Position numbers and translations under genes: made by a program. Of a stretch of 64,000 nt of DNA, positions 35,559 to 44,260 are shown piece after piece. How positions within the stretch are numbered: the stretch's first letter is position 1; every line of letters starts with the position of its first letter. The notes below the pieces were generated by a model. It ran no database searches, was not told the DNA's origin, and saw only the letters and a program-made list of their open reading frames with translations. This DNA is from Gordonia mangrovi (GTDB taxonomy: Bacteria > Actinomycetota > Actinomycetes > Mycobacteriales > Mycobacteriaceae): the NCBI RefSeq assembly GCF_024734075.1, contig NZ_CP102850.1, forward strand, positions 3,782,001 to 3,846,000, read 5' to 3'.

Positions 35559-37292
35559 ATGACCGCCACCGTTCGTCGCAACCCGGCCACCGATCTGTCG
35601 GAGGCCGGACCTCGAGGTACGGTATCAGTCGCGGATTACATTGTGCAACAACTGTTGTCAGATTCGATCTCGGTGGTCTACGGGGTTCACGGCGCCAACG
35701 TCGAGGACCTCTACGACGCGGCAGTCCGGCTCCCGGGAATGACTCCGGTCGTGGCCAAACACGAGTTCGCCGCGGGGGCGATGGCCGATGGTGCCGCCCG
35801 GATCACCGGCCGCCCTGCCGCGGTGATGACCACATCTGGCGGCGGTGCGCTGAACGTCGTTGCCGCGCTGGCGGAATCCTACGACAGCCGAGTGCCGGTG
35901 CTCGCAATCATCGGCACCGCGCCATCGGCGCTGGTCGGACGCGGTGCGTTCCAGGACATGCTGTCGCCACCCGACACCATCGATGTCGCCGCGGTGATGT
36001 CGGCGGTGACCGGTTCGTGCTGTGTGGTCACCTCGGCCGAGGAGGTCCCGGCGGCGTTGGCGACCGCGCTGGCGACGCTGGACCGATCGCTGCCGGCCGC
36101 CATCCTATTGCCGAAGGACGTGCAGGCCTCGGTGATGCCCGAGTCCGGACGGCTCGTACACGTCGAAACAGGACACGACAACCAGGGATTCGTCATACCC
36201 GATCTGGACCGCCTCGCCGGGGAACTGTGCGCGGAGGTGGCCGGCTCTGCGGGCCGCGTGGCGATCTGGGCCGGTGACGAGGCGTCGGTCGCGGACCTGC
36301 GGGAGCCGGTCGACCGACTCGCGGACGCTCTGGGAGCGACGGTGGTGGCATCGCCCGGCGGCCGCGACATCCTGTGTGGTGGTCACGGATGCGCGGGCGT
36401 GACCGGGGTGATGGGACATCCCTCGGCCCGGCGGGCACTCGAACGGTCGTCGGTGTGCCTCGTCGTGGGCTGCCGGATGTCGATAACCGACCGTGCGGGC
36501 CTCGACGACGTGCTCACCGGCCGGCGGGTGATCCATCTCGGCGCACACGCACCGAGGTACCGCGACGTCGATCACCTGCCCTGCGGCGACCTCGGCGCAG
36601 CGCTCGGCTATCTGACCGAACGGGTGAGCGCGATCCTCGACCATCCGCCGGGTCGTTCCTCGGGTGAGATCGACGTACTTCCGGTACCGCCGACAGCCAC
36701 GCCCGGGCCGACGATGCGAACCGTCGTCGAGACCGTCGGCGCGGCACTCGCACCCGGCACCACGGTGTTCGCCGATGCCGGCAACGCGGGAGCGGCTGCC
36801 ATCCATCACCTTCCCTGGGGACACGGCAGATTCGTTGTGGCACTCGGCATGGGTGGCATGGGGTATGCGCTGGCGGCCGGCGTCGGCAATGCCATCCGGA
36901 CGGCGATCGCCGGCACCGATGAGCGCACCGTGGTGATCGCCGGCGACGGTTCGTTCTTCATGCACGGTATGGAGATCCACACTGCGATCGAGTTCGACGC
37001 GTCGGTCACCTTCGTGATCCTCAACAACGATGCCCATGGGATGTGTATCACCCGGGAGCGGCAGTTCTTTCCGAGCACCCCCAGCATCAACAGATTTCGC
37101 CCCACCGACATCGCCGCGGGACTGGCCGCCATGTTCGCCGGGCTCACCGTGGCCCATCCAGCACACCTCACGGAGCTCCGCGAGGCGGCAGCCGACCTGC
37201 TGTCGCAGCCCGGACCGAACTGCCTGGTGGTCGACGTGGATCCCGACGAGATCCCGCCGTTTGCCCCCCTCATCCCGAAAGGATCCCCATGA
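35559..37292 (+). CDS. Thiamine-diphosphate-dependent enzyme, acetolactate-synthase-like
   Basis: 577 residues with the three-domain POX/AHAS fold. The activating Glu69 is in KHEFAAGAMADG, and the ThDP/Mg motif runs from GDG (462-464) to NN (489-490). The middle domain lacks an obvious FAD-binding pattern. It is not a housekeeping IlvB: the flanking genes are a START-like protein, a KAS III and an aminotransferase, all overlapping, which suggests an acyloin-forming or decarboxylating step in a small biosynthetic pathway. The ATG at 35559 (MTATVRRNP) is the probable start; no clear ribosome site. The stop overlaps the next ATG (ATGA). Confidence 0.8.
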   Translation: MTATVRRNPATDLSEAGPRGTVSVADYIVQQLLSDSISVVYGVHGANVEDLYDAAVRLPGMTPVVAKHEFAAGAMADGAARITGRPAAVMTTSGGGALNVVAALAESYDSRVPVLAIIGTAPSALVGRGAFQDMLSPPDTIDVAAVMSAVTGSCCVVTSAEEVPAALATALATLDRSLPAAILLPKDVQASVMPESGRLVHVETGHDNQGFVIPDLDRLAGELCAEVAGSAGRVAIWAGDEASVADLREPVDRLADALGATVVASPGGRDILCGGHGCAGVTGVMGHPSARRALERSSVCLVVGCRMSITDRAGLDDVLTGRRVIHLGAHAPRYRDVDHLPCGDLGAALGYLTERVSAILDHPPGRSSGEIDVLPVPPTATPGPTMRTVVETVGAALAPGTTVFADAGNAGAAAIHHLPWGHGRFVVALGMGGMGYALAAGVGNAIRTAIAGTDERTVVIAGDGSFFMHGMEIHTAIEFDASVTFVILNNDAHGMCITRERQFFPSTPSINRFRPTDIAAGLAAMFAGLTVAHPAHLTELREAAADLLSQPGPNCLVVDVDPDEIPPFAPLIPKGSP

Positions 37293-37954
37293 CAACTGTG
37301 CTACCGGCCCTTTCCGACCTCGGTGACGCGGCCGCGACCCTGGATGGGCTGACCCGCATCGAGTCACATCCGCGTCAGGTCGCCACCCCGATCCTGCTCG
37401 ACCGGCTGCGCTCGGTCTATCCGCACGATCAGATCTACGGCGACTTCTGTCCGGTGCAGGGTTTCGTCGATGCGCCACCGCGGGAGCTCTACGACTGGCT
37501 CGCCGACACCCGATCACTCGAAGAATGGACATACAGCTTGCGTGGATTCACCCGCACCGATGAGGACGGGTTGTGGGTCGCCGAGGACCGGTTGGGATCG
37601 GACACCAGGATCTATGTGCGCACCATCGCCAACCCGGCGGCGATGACTGTCGACTACCACTGTGCCTGGGACCAGGGACGGCACCTGTGGATGATCTACC
37701 TGATGCGGGTGGTCGATGCCCAGGTGGTGCTCGACAAGCCGGGCTCGGTGGTGCTGTGGTGCAACTGTCGGCATCCGTTCTATGACGAGAATCCCTACCC
37801 CGAGACGGCGCCGCCCGAGCGGCCGGTCTGGGTGGGTGACTTCTGGGATACGTTCTCTGCCGGCCACCAACTCGAACTGGAGAACCTCACCGCGATCGCG
37901 GAGTACCGCCATCACCATCAGCTGCCCATCACCCCGGATTGGATGCGGTCATGA
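37289..37954 (+). CDS. START/SRPBCC-like protein of the ThDP-KAS III operon
   Basis: 221 residues. A region from about 40 to 155 (VQGFVDAPPRELYDWLADTR, then WTYSLRGFTRTDEDGLWVAED) looks like an SRPBCC barrel. The C-terminus contains HPFYDENPYP and many His residues (EYRHHHQLP). No catalytic motif that I recognise. Both ends overlap its neighbours by ATGA, so it must be made with the ThDP enzyme and the KAS III. It may bind the acyl or aromatic intermediate. Assignment to the superfamily is moderate. Confidence 0.6.
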   Translation: MTTVLPALSDLGDAAATLDGLTRIESHPRQVATPILLDRLRSVYPHDQIYGDFCPVQGFVDAPPRELYDWLADTRSLEEWTYSLRGFTRTDEDGLWVAEDRLGSDTRIYVRTIANPAAMTVDYHCAWDQGRHLWMIYLMRVVDAQVVLDKPGSVVLWCNCRHPFYDENPYPETAPPERPVWVGDFWDTFSAGHQLELENLTAIAEYRHHHQLPITPDWMRS

Positions 37955-38982
37955 CCATCGCCGACACCGATCTGACCCTCGTGGACCTGGCCGGCTACCT
38001 GCCGGAGAAGCGGGTCCCGGCAGACTATTTCGCGCAATACGCCGAAGATGACGATCTGACCGGGAACGCCATGTTCCGTGCGCCGTCCTTCCGGCATCAT
38101 GCCGCCGACGGCGAGACATCCGCGGACATGATGATCGCGGCCGCGAAGACTCTCACCGAACGCAACGGCCCGGACTTCCTCGACGACATCGACGTCGTCC
38201 TCACTCACAGTCAGCTGCCCGAGGTCCCGATCCGCGGATGTGGCGGTGAGGTGGCACATCGCCTTGGACTGCGGCCGTCGACCGTCCTCGACGTGCACAA
38301 CGGCGGGTGCGCGGCGTTCGTCCATATGATCGACCTCGCCGGCGCGCTGTTGCGTGCCAATGGAGGCCGCACGGCCTTGCTGGGGTTGGCGCAGAACAGT
38401 GCCGCCCAGGTTTTCACCCAACCACAGGTGCGCGGCAAACCGCAGGCGTCCATCCCAGGCGATGGTGCGGCGGTCGCGGTGATCGGTCTCGACCGCGGCC
38501 GGGGCAGTGAGGTCCTCGGGGTGACATGTCACTCGTTCGGTCAGTACTCCGGGGACATGACCGGGGTCGCCGATCCGCCGCGTAAGTACTGGGAGGCCGG
38601 TTCTGGACAGCTCCACATCGGATTCACCGAGGCCAAGATCGCGAAAGTGCTCGCGCGCGGCAACCGGATGGTGCCCGAAGTCGCCATCGAGGTCGCCGAC
38701 ACGATCGGGGTGGCGCCACGAGACCTCGACTGGTTCATCACGAACCAGCCGAATCGGATCTTCCTTCGCAACTGGCGCGAAGCGCTCGAACTGCCCTCCG
38801 AACGGCACCCGGACACCTTCGACGAGTGCGGCAATCTGTTCGCCGTCGGTATTCCGGTCACCCTCGACGCCGCGGTCGGCGACGGACGGATTCGGGTGGG
38901 CGACATCGTGATGACCGCTGCCTTCGCGCACGCCGGCGACTTCGCCGGGGCCGCGGCACTGCGGTGGGGTGGCCGCCCATGA
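37951..38982 (+). CDS. KAS III (FabH-like) synthase with altered active site
   Basis: 343 residues, thiolase fold. The nucleophile Cys120 is in DVHNGGCAAFVHM and the usual Asn is present at 295 (GNLFAVGIPVTL). The position of the catalytic His, normally in a P-H-Q-A-N motif, reads T-N-Q-P-N, so His is replaced by Asn265. In ordinary FabH the His is needed for decarboxylation of the malonyl donor. The protein may thus be an acyltransferase or use a non-malonyl partner. Start ATG at 37951, chosen for the ATGA overlap; an ATG at 37939 is also in frame. Not a housekeeping FabH. Confidence 0.82.
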   Translation: MTIADTDLTLVDLAGYLPEKRVPADYFAQYAEDDDLTGNAMFRAPSFRHHAADGETSADMMIAAAKTLTERNGPDFLDDIDVVLTHSQLPEVPIRGCGGEVAHRLGLRPSTVLDVHNGGCAAFVHMIDLAGALLRANGGRTALLGLAQNSAAQVFTQPQVRGKPQASIPGDGAAVAVIGLDRGRGSEVLGVTCHSFGQYSGDMTGVADPPRKYWEAGSGQLHIGFTEAKIAKVLARGNRMVPEVAIEVADTIGVAPRDLDWFITNQPNRIFLRNWREALELPSERHPDTFDECGNLFAVGIPVTLDAAVGDGRIRVGDIVMTAAFAHAGDFAGAAALRWGGRP

Positions 38983-40019
38983 GGTCGCGCTCGCGTCCGG
39001 CAGGCGGACCGCACGCGACGGTCCGGCTCGATCTCAACGAATCGGCCTACGGCCCGCTGCCGTCGGTCTCGGCGGCACTCCGGGAGGGCCTGGCCGACGT
39101 CCACCACTATCCGGATTTCCGTCCCGACCGCACGCGCGCCCAGATAGCCGACCACCTCGGGATCGCGGCGGATCAGGTCACCGTGGGTGCGGGGGCCACC
39201 GGCGTGGCGTTGGCCGTCTTCGGCGAGTGCCGACGCAGAGCGCGGGTATCGGATGTCCGGTCACCGTCGCTCGTGACGTCTGTGCCCACATTCGACGGCT
39301 ATCCGATTCTCGCGCACAGCGCCGGGCTGCGCATCGATCCCGTCGGGCTCTCCGACGTCGGCGGCGTCGATCTACCCGCGCTGCGCGCGGCGGTCACGGC
39401 CGACACGATGGCCGTGGTCATCTGCACGCCGCACAATCCGACAGGTGCGGTGCTCACCACCGATGCGCTCCGCACATTCATCGAGGCGATCCCGCCGGGT
39501 GTGCTGATCGTGATCGACGAGGCCTACGTCGAGTTCTGCGACGACCCACCGGACGTGCTCACCCTCGTCGCCGACCATGATGACGTCCTGGTGCTGCGGA
39601 CATTCTCCAAAGCGCATGGGCTGGCGGCGCTCCGAGTCGGGTACGCCTTCGGATCGGCACCGATCATCGAGTCGCTGCGTGGTGGTGAGATACCGTTCGC
39701 GGTCGGTTCGGCCGCCATCGCCGCCGTCCCTGCCGCATTGAACGCCCACGCCGAACTCGCACAGCGTGTTCGGGCAATGCGGCAGGAGCGCCGACGCCTG
39801 CAGGACATGTTGGCCGCGATCGGCTGCCCGACGTTGCCCAGTCAGGGCAACTTCCTGTTCGTACCCGGCGACGAGGGTGTGGAGATCGGTCGACTGCTGC
39901 GCAGTTGTGGTGTCCTGACCAAAGAAGTCGGCCGCGACGGCATCCGCATCACCGTCGGCGACGCGGACAGTACCGATCGCCTGATCCAGGCGTTGCGGGT
40001 GACCGCCATGACCGCCTGA
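38979..40019 (+). CDS. PLP-dependent aminotransferase, class I/II (HisC-like)
   Basis: 346 residues, fold type I. RLDLNESAYGPLPSV is the HisC-like N-terminus, PHNPTG marks the cofactor Asn, VIDEAYVEF the Asp and Tyr, and TFSKAHGLAALRVGYA contains the Schiff-base Lys and the phosphate-binding Arg. The ATG overlaps the KAS III stop. Being the last gene of the overlapping set, it probably aminates a keto product or supplies a keto acid. A true histidinol-phosphate role is unlikely in this context. Confidence 0.85.
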   Translation: MRSRSRPAGGPHATVRLDLNESAYGPLPSVSAALREGLADVHHYPDFRPDRTRAQIADHLGIAADQVTVGAGATGVALAVFGECRRRARVSDVRSPSLVTSVPTFDGYPILAHSAGLRIDPVGLSDVGGVDLPALRAAVTADTMAVVICTPHNPTGAVLTTDALRTFIEAIPPGVLIVIDEAYVEFCDDPPDVLTLVADHDDVLVLRTFSKAHGLAALRVGYAFGSAPIIESLRGGEIPFAVGSAAIAAVPAALNAHAELAQRVRAMRQERRRLQDMLAAIGCPTLPSQGNFLFVPGDEGVEIGRLLRSCGVLTKEVGRDGIRITVGDADSTDRLIQALRVTAMTA

Positions 40020-40072
40020 GTTCGTCGCGGGTGCTCCGCGTGGGGCTTGGCACGGTCGGTAGGTTGGGGGCC

Positions 40073-40822
40073 GTGACCGCAACGACACGGCAGAAGATCC
40101 TGATCACCGGCGCGAGTTCCGGACTCGGCGAGGGCATGGCTCGCCGGTTCGCCGCCGACGGCCGCGCGCTGGCATTGTGTGCTCGGCGGCTCGATCGTCT
40201 CGATGCGCTGGCCGGCGAGCTGCGCCCGACCGCCGCCCAGGTCGCCACCGCGCGTCTCGATGTCACCGACACCGAATCCGTCGCACCGGTTTTCGCGCGG
40301 CTCGCCGAGGAGCTCGGTGGTCTGGATCGGGTCATCGTCAACGCCGGGCTGGGAAAGGGCGCGCCGATCGGGACGGGTAACGCCGCGGCGAACTTCGAGA
40401 CCGTCCAGACGAACCTGGTCGGAGCGCTGGCGCAGACCGAGGCGGCTCTCGAGATCTTCCGGGCGCAGGGCCATGGCCACCTGGTACTGATCAGTTCGAT
40501 GAGCGCGATACGCGGCCTGCCGAAAGCCCAGGCCGCCTATTCGGCGTCCAAGGCGGGACTCTCCGCGCTGGGACAGGGACTGCAGGCCGAGTTCGCCGGC
40601 TCGCCCATCTCCATCTCCGTGCTGTTGCCGGGGTACATCGAGACCGACATCAACCGCGGTGTGCAGACCGCACTGATGACCGACACTGACAAGGGGGTCG
40701 CCGCGATGGTCGCGGCCATCGAGAAGGAGTCGGCATGGGCGCCGGTCCCGGCATGGCCATGGCGGCCGATCGCCCTGGCGCTGCGTTACCTGCCGTCGGC
40801 TATCACCCGCCGAATGGTGTGA
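40073..40822 (+). CDS. Short-chain dehydrogenase/reductase (Rv0945-like)
   Basis: 249 residues. TGASSGLGEG at the cofactor site, NAGLGKG, catalytic Ser in LISSMSAIRG and YSASK. TAGGTT (40060-40065) is 7 nt upstream of the GTG at 40073, so it is likely leaderless and independent of the ThDP operon upstream. In M. tuberculosis an SDR gene (Rv0945) lies next to pgi and follows the Fpg-like gene, which fits this position. It converges on the lipoprotein gene, with stops 11 bp apart. Confidence 0.85.
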   Translation: MTATTRQKILITGASSGLGEGMARRFAADGRALALCARRLDRLDALAGELRPTAAQVATARLDVTDTESVAPVFARLAEELGGLDRVIVNAGLGKGAPIGTGNAAANFETVQTNLVGALAQTEAALEIFRAQGHGHLVLISSMSAIRGLPKAQAAYSASKAGLSALGQGLQAEFAGSPISISVLLPGYIETDINRGVQTALMTDTDKGVAAMVAAIEKESAWAPVPAWPWRPIALALRYLPSAITRRMV

Positions 40823-40833
40823 CGCCGGCGGGG

Positions 40834-41499
40834 TCAACCCGCGGGCGCCGACGACGGTGCCGCCGACAGCCCTGGTGGCGCCCACACCACGGGTGCGCTC
40901 TTGTAATCCAGGGATGTGTCCGAACTCGTGTCGGCCCAGTAGATCACCCGCTCGAGCCGCTGCCCGGCATCGGACACCGAGATCAGACACGCGGTGTAGG
41001 ACTCGCCGCGCCGCATCTGTTCCGGTGGTGCCGTGGCCGGGCAGCCCGTGAGATTCGGTGTGGGTGCACGGGTGAAGGTCGGCGTCCGACCGTCGGGACT
41101 GCCGCTCAGTCCGATGACCGACGGGGCTGCGATAGGCTGCCCCGCCAGCGAGGTGACCGTCACGTACAGGAAGTACGCCGTACCCCCGTTGCTGATGTCG
41201 TCGGGGACACCCTCGGCCGGGGTGATCCCGGTGACGGTGAACATGGCCCGCGGGCCGGTCGCGGCGAATGCGTTCGCGGGCAGCACCGCGGTGTCCCCGA
41301 ACCCCAGCGCGGTGCTCGGCTCGGTGAGCTCGACCGGACCGGCCGGGACGGTCACCTCCGCACTGGTGGGTACCGACGTCGGTGTCGGTGTGTAGGTTGA
41401 CGTCGAGGCGGCACAGCCGGCGATCAGCAGTACTGCCGCGGCGATCGCGGACACGACCACACGCCGCCGCAGCGGTGGCGCGATCGGGCGAGGCCTCAC
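40834..41499 (-). CDS. Secreted lipoprotein of unknown function
   Basis: 221 residues. A positively charged start (RPRPIAPPLRRR) and a hydrophobic segment end in the lipobox LLIAGC, so the mature protein begins at Cys about residue 29 and is lipid-anchored. A Thr/Pro/Ser-rich tether and a beta-rich domain (FTVTGITPAEGVPD, YFLYVTVTSLAG) follow. There are two further Cys (GCPAT and TACLI) that may pair. The GTG at 41499 has TACCTT 7 nt upstream on this strand, a leaderless start shared with the divergent gene. Confidence 0.75.
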   Translation of the reverse strand: MRPRPIAPPLRRRVVVSAIAAAVLLIAGCAASTSTYTPTPTSVPTSAEVTVPAGPVELTEPSTALGFGDTAVLPANAFAATGPRAMFTVTGITPAEGVPDDISNGGTAYFLYVTVTSLAGQPIAAPSVIGLSGSPDGRTPTFTRAPTPNLTGCPATAPPEQMRRGESYTACLISVSDAGQRLERVIYWADTSSDTSLDYKSAPVVWAPPGLSAAPSSAPAG

Positions 41500-41505
41500 G
41501 TTGCG

Positions 41506-41512
41506 TAAGGTA
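41506..41512. promoter_or_regulatory. Overlapping divergent -10 elements
   Basis: TAAGGTA reads TAAGGT (41506-41511) toward the + gene starting at 41519 and TACCTT (41512-41507) toward the - gene starting at 41499, each 7 nt from its GTG. The two promoters share the same seven base pairs, so polymerase can use only one direction at a time. Confidence 0.6.
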
Positions 41513-41518
41513 GCCGAT

Positions 41519-42052
41519 GTGTCGGCCAAGCAGGGACAGGTTGTGGCCCATGGCGCGTTCCAGTTGTTCGGGGAGCGACGCCGGGGCGAGGTCAGTGAGG
41601 TGTTGTCGGACGTCTTCGGGCGCGACGACGTCTCGGCGTTGGGCGCCGACTGGCGTGGCATCGTCTATTTCACCCTCGACGACGATGGCGAGATCCCGGC
41701 GGACACGGTCGTCGGCTTCGATCCGTCCAGCGGCAGCAGTGGCCCGCTCGCGTCGGTGGGCGAGGTACTCGCCGCGGTCCGCAACGGCGACATCGCCGAT
41801 GCGGTCGATTCGATCAGTTTCGACGCGTGGCGCACCGCCACCGGGCAACGGTCGATCGACATGGGGGACTGCGTGCCGCCGTCGGTGCACGAGTTCATGG
41901 GCGGTGACCCGGCCGAGCGGTCCACCGATCCGCAGGATCTCGTCACCTTCATCGCCGTGGCCGCCGCACTGATGGGGCGACTCGAACAGCTCGGGGTGCA
42001 GCCGGGCGACGAGATCCCCGACGAGGTGTTCGACGAAACCCGTTGGCAGTAG
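41519..42052 (+). CDS. Conserved hypothetical protein, acidic
   Basis: 177 residues from the GTG at 41519. No signal peptide, no membrane span. It begins SAKQGQVVAHGAFQLFG, contains WRGIVYFTLDDDGEIPAD, and has an acidic C-terminus ending GDEIPDEVFDETRWQ. I do not recognise the family; a loose resemblance to SMI1/Tdi1-like immunity folds is too weak to use. The codon pattern is that of its neighbours. It shares a divergent -10 region with the lipoprotein gene and converges on pgi. Confidence 0.65.
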   Translation: MSAKQGQVVAHGAFQLFGERRRGEVSEVLSDVFGRDDVSALGADWRGIVYFTLDDDGEIPADTVVGFDPSSGSSGPLASVGEVLAAVRNGDIADAVDSISFDAWRTATGQRSIDMGDCVPPSVHEFMGGDPAERSTDPQDLVTFIAVAAALMGRLEQLGVQPGDEIPDEVFDETRWQ

Positions 42053-42060
42053 CGTTCCCT

Positions 42061-42115
42061 GGTCCCTGAGGAGCGAGGCGCCAGCCGAGCGTCACGAAGG
42101 GCCTTGAAGGGCCCT
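42061..42115. repeat. Intergenic repeat / hairpin between convergent genes
   Basis: Begins GGTCCCTGAGGAGCGAGGCG and continues through GAGCGTCACGAAGGGCC, a wording I know as a frequent intergenic repeat in Gordonia- and Rhodococcus-type genomes. At its right end AGGGCC-TTGAAG-GGCCCT (42098-42115) forms a perfect 6-bp hairpin that reaches the pgi stop, and may help terminate both genes. Confidence 0.5.
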
Positions 42116-43806
42116 CAGGCCGACCGGCCGCGGTGAGCGCGGTACCACCGCACCAGCTCGTCGGTCGACGAATCGCCCTGTGCCGCAGGGGATGCATCAT
42201 CGACGATGACGCCGAGCAGTTCCTTTGCCTGGGTTTTGCCGAGTTCCACACCCCACTGATCGAACGGGTTGATGCCCCAGATCGCTCCCTCGACGAACAC
42301 CTGATGCTCGTAGAGGGCCACGAGCTGGCCGATCACCGAAGGCGTCAGTTTCGGGGCGAGGATCGATGTGGACGGTCGGTTGCCCGGCATCACCTTGTGC
42401 GCCACCACATTCGGCGCAACCCCTTCGGCGGCGATCTCGTCGGCGGTCTTACCGAAGGCGAGCACCTTGGTCTGCGCGAAGTAGTTGCTCATCAGGAGGT
42501 CGTGCATCGACCCGGTGCCGTCGGCGGTGGGCAGATCGTCGGTGGGTTCGGCGAATCCGATGAAGTCCGAGGGCACCATGCGGGTGCCCTGGTGGAGTAG
42601 TTGGTAGAACGCGTGCTGTCCGTTCGTTCCGGGTTCTCCCCAGAAGATCTCGCCCGTCTCGGTGGTGACGTGATGCCCGTGGGCGGTGACGGACTTGCCG
42701 TTGGACTCCATGGTCAGCTGCTGCAGATACGCCGCGAAGCGTGCCATGTCGTTGGAGTAGGGGAGGACCGCTCGGGTCTGCGCATCCCAGAAGTTGCTGT
42801 ACCAGAGGCCGATCAGCCCGAGCAGGACCGGAGCGTTCTGCTCCAGCGGGGCGGTCCGAAAGTGTTCGTCCACGATGTGGAAACCATCGAGGAATTCACC
42901 GAAACGCTCTTTGCCGATCGCCGCCATCACCGACAACCCGATCGCGGAGTCCACCGAGTAGCGCCCGCCCACCCAGTCCCAGAACCCGAACATGTTGGCC
43001 GTGTCGATGCCGAAGTTCGCCACCTCGTCGGCGTTGGTGCTGACCGCGACGAAGTGTTTGGCGACCGCATCCGGGCCGGCGCCGAGTTGATCGAGCAACC
43101 ATGTGCGCGCGGCTGCCGCGTTGGTCAGCGTCTCCAGCGTGGTGAACGTCTTGGACGCGATGATGAACAGCGTTGTCTCCGCGTCGAGGTCGGCCAGCGT
43201 TCCGACCATGTCGGCGGGATCGACATTGGAGACGAAGTGGCAGCGGATGTCGCTGTCGACGTAGTGACGAAGCGACTGGTACACCATCACCGGTCCGAGA
43301 TCGGACCCACCGATGCCGATGTTGACGACGTCGGTGATCGCCTTGCCGGTATGGCCCTGCCATTCACCGCTGCGCAGCCGGTCGGTGAATTCGCCCATTG
43401 CGGTGAGGACTTCGTGTACGTCGGCGACCACATCCTGGCCGTCCACGGTCAGTGCGGCATCGGCCGGCAGGCGCAGCGCGGTGTGCAGGACGGCTCGGTC
43501 CTCCGAGGTGTTGATGTGCACACCGGCGAACATCTCGTCGCGGCGTTCCTCGAGGCCGGCCTCGCGCGCGAGGCTGCACAGCAGCTCTATGGTCTCGCGC
43601 AGCACGCGATGCTTGGAGTAGTCGATGTGCAGGTCACCGACGTCGAGCGTGAGCTCCCGGCCGCGGTCGGGATCCACGGCGAACACCTCGCGCAGGTGCA
43701 TGGCGAAGACGTGCGGCTGATGGGCCGCAAGGGCCTGCCAGGATTGGGTGGCGGTGATGTCGTCGTGGTCACTGATGTCGAGGTCGCTGCCGGAGACGTC
43801 ACTCAT
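42115..43806 (-). CDS. pgi: Glucose-6-phosphate isomerase
   Basis: 563 residues, full length. [13 protein letters not shown] and [16 protein letters not shown] are the sugar-phosphate-binding loops. The family signature near the C-terminus includes [12 protein letters not shown], and the catalytic Glu region [19 protein letters not shown] is intact. It interconverts glucose-6-phosphate and fructose-6-phosphate. ATG at 43806; a GTG at 43815 is also in frame. The neighbour is a chorismate mutase gene, as in M. tuberculosis. Confidence 0.96.
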   Translation of the reverse strand: MSDVSGSDLDISDHDDITATQSWQALAAHQPHVFAMHLREVFAVDPDRGRELTLDVGDLHIDYSKHRVLRETIELLCSLAREAGLEERRDEMFAGVHINTSEDRAVLHTALRLPADAALTVDGQDVVADVHEVLTAMGEFTDRLRSGEWQGHTGKAITDVVNIGIGGSDLGPVMVYQSLRHYVDSDIRCHFVSNVDPADMVGTLADLDAETTLFIIASKTFTTLETLTNAAAARTWLLDQLGAGPDAVAKHFVAVSTNADEVANFGIDTANMFGFWDWVGGRYSVDSAIGLSVMAAIGKERFGEFLDGFHIVDEHFRTAPLEQNAPVLLGLIGLWYSNFWDAQTRAVLPYSNDMARFAAYLQQLTMESNGKSVTAHGHHVTTETGEIFWGEPGTNGQHAFYQLLHQGTRMVPSDFIGFAEPTDDLPTADGTGSMHDLLMSNYFAQTKVLAFGKTADEIAAEGVAPNVVAHKVMPGNRPSTSILAPKLTPSVIGQLVALYEHQVFVEGAIWGINPFDQWGVELGKTQAKELLGVIVDDASPAAQGDSSTDELVRWYRAHRGRSA

Positions 43807-43878
43807 GGGTCTCACCCTATGCTGTCGGGCCCCGGGCCGCGATCCTCATCACGACGGGAGCCGCCGACGGCAACGCCG

Positions 43879-44214
43879 CTATCGGCCGAGTGGGCCACGC
43901 CCCAGACGCAGCAACAGCATCGCGAGGGTGTGGCCCTCCTGTCCGAGTTCGGCGAACCGGTCGAGGACCTTCACCTCGCGACTGTGCACCAACCGCGGGC
44001 CGCCGGAGGCCATTCGGGCCGCCCCGATCTTCTTCGAGACCGCCGATCGCCGCTTGATGGCGGCCAGGATCATCGCATCGAGCCGGTCGATCTCCAGCCG
44101 CAGATCGTCGATGTCGTCGGCCAACGTCGACACGTCGTCGGAGAGGTCGTAGGCATCCGCGTCGAAGGGGGTGGCGGCGGAGGTCCGCTCGTCAGGGGTG
44201 TTGGCGTCGGTCAC
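43879..44214 (-). CDS. Chorismate mutase (AroQ type)
   Basis: 111 residues. The AroQ helix begins IDDLRLEIDRLDAMILAAIK with the conserved Arg, followed by KRRSAVSKKIG and SREVKVLDRF. It converts chorismate to prephenate for Phe/Tyr. This corresponds to the intracellular mutase Rv0948c, whose activity depends on complex formation with DAHP synthase, as known for that protein. The GTG at 44214 (VTDANTPDE) is the likely start. Confidence 0.88.
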   Translation of the reverse strand: MTDANTPDERTSAATPFDADAYDLSDDVSTLADDIDDLRLEIDRLDAMILAAIKRRSAVSKKIGAARMASGGPRLVHSREVKVLDRFAELGQEGHTLAMLLLRLGRGPLGR

Positions 44215-44260
44215 CCGGTCGATTTTGCCACGCGCCCACCACGCCGTGAGACTGGACCGC

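Noticed and set aside
39842..41890. 682-codon open frame on the - strand
   Set aside because: It crosses three genes supported by motifs (aminotransferase, SDR, lipoprotein). Low-complexity Arg/Gly-rich translation.
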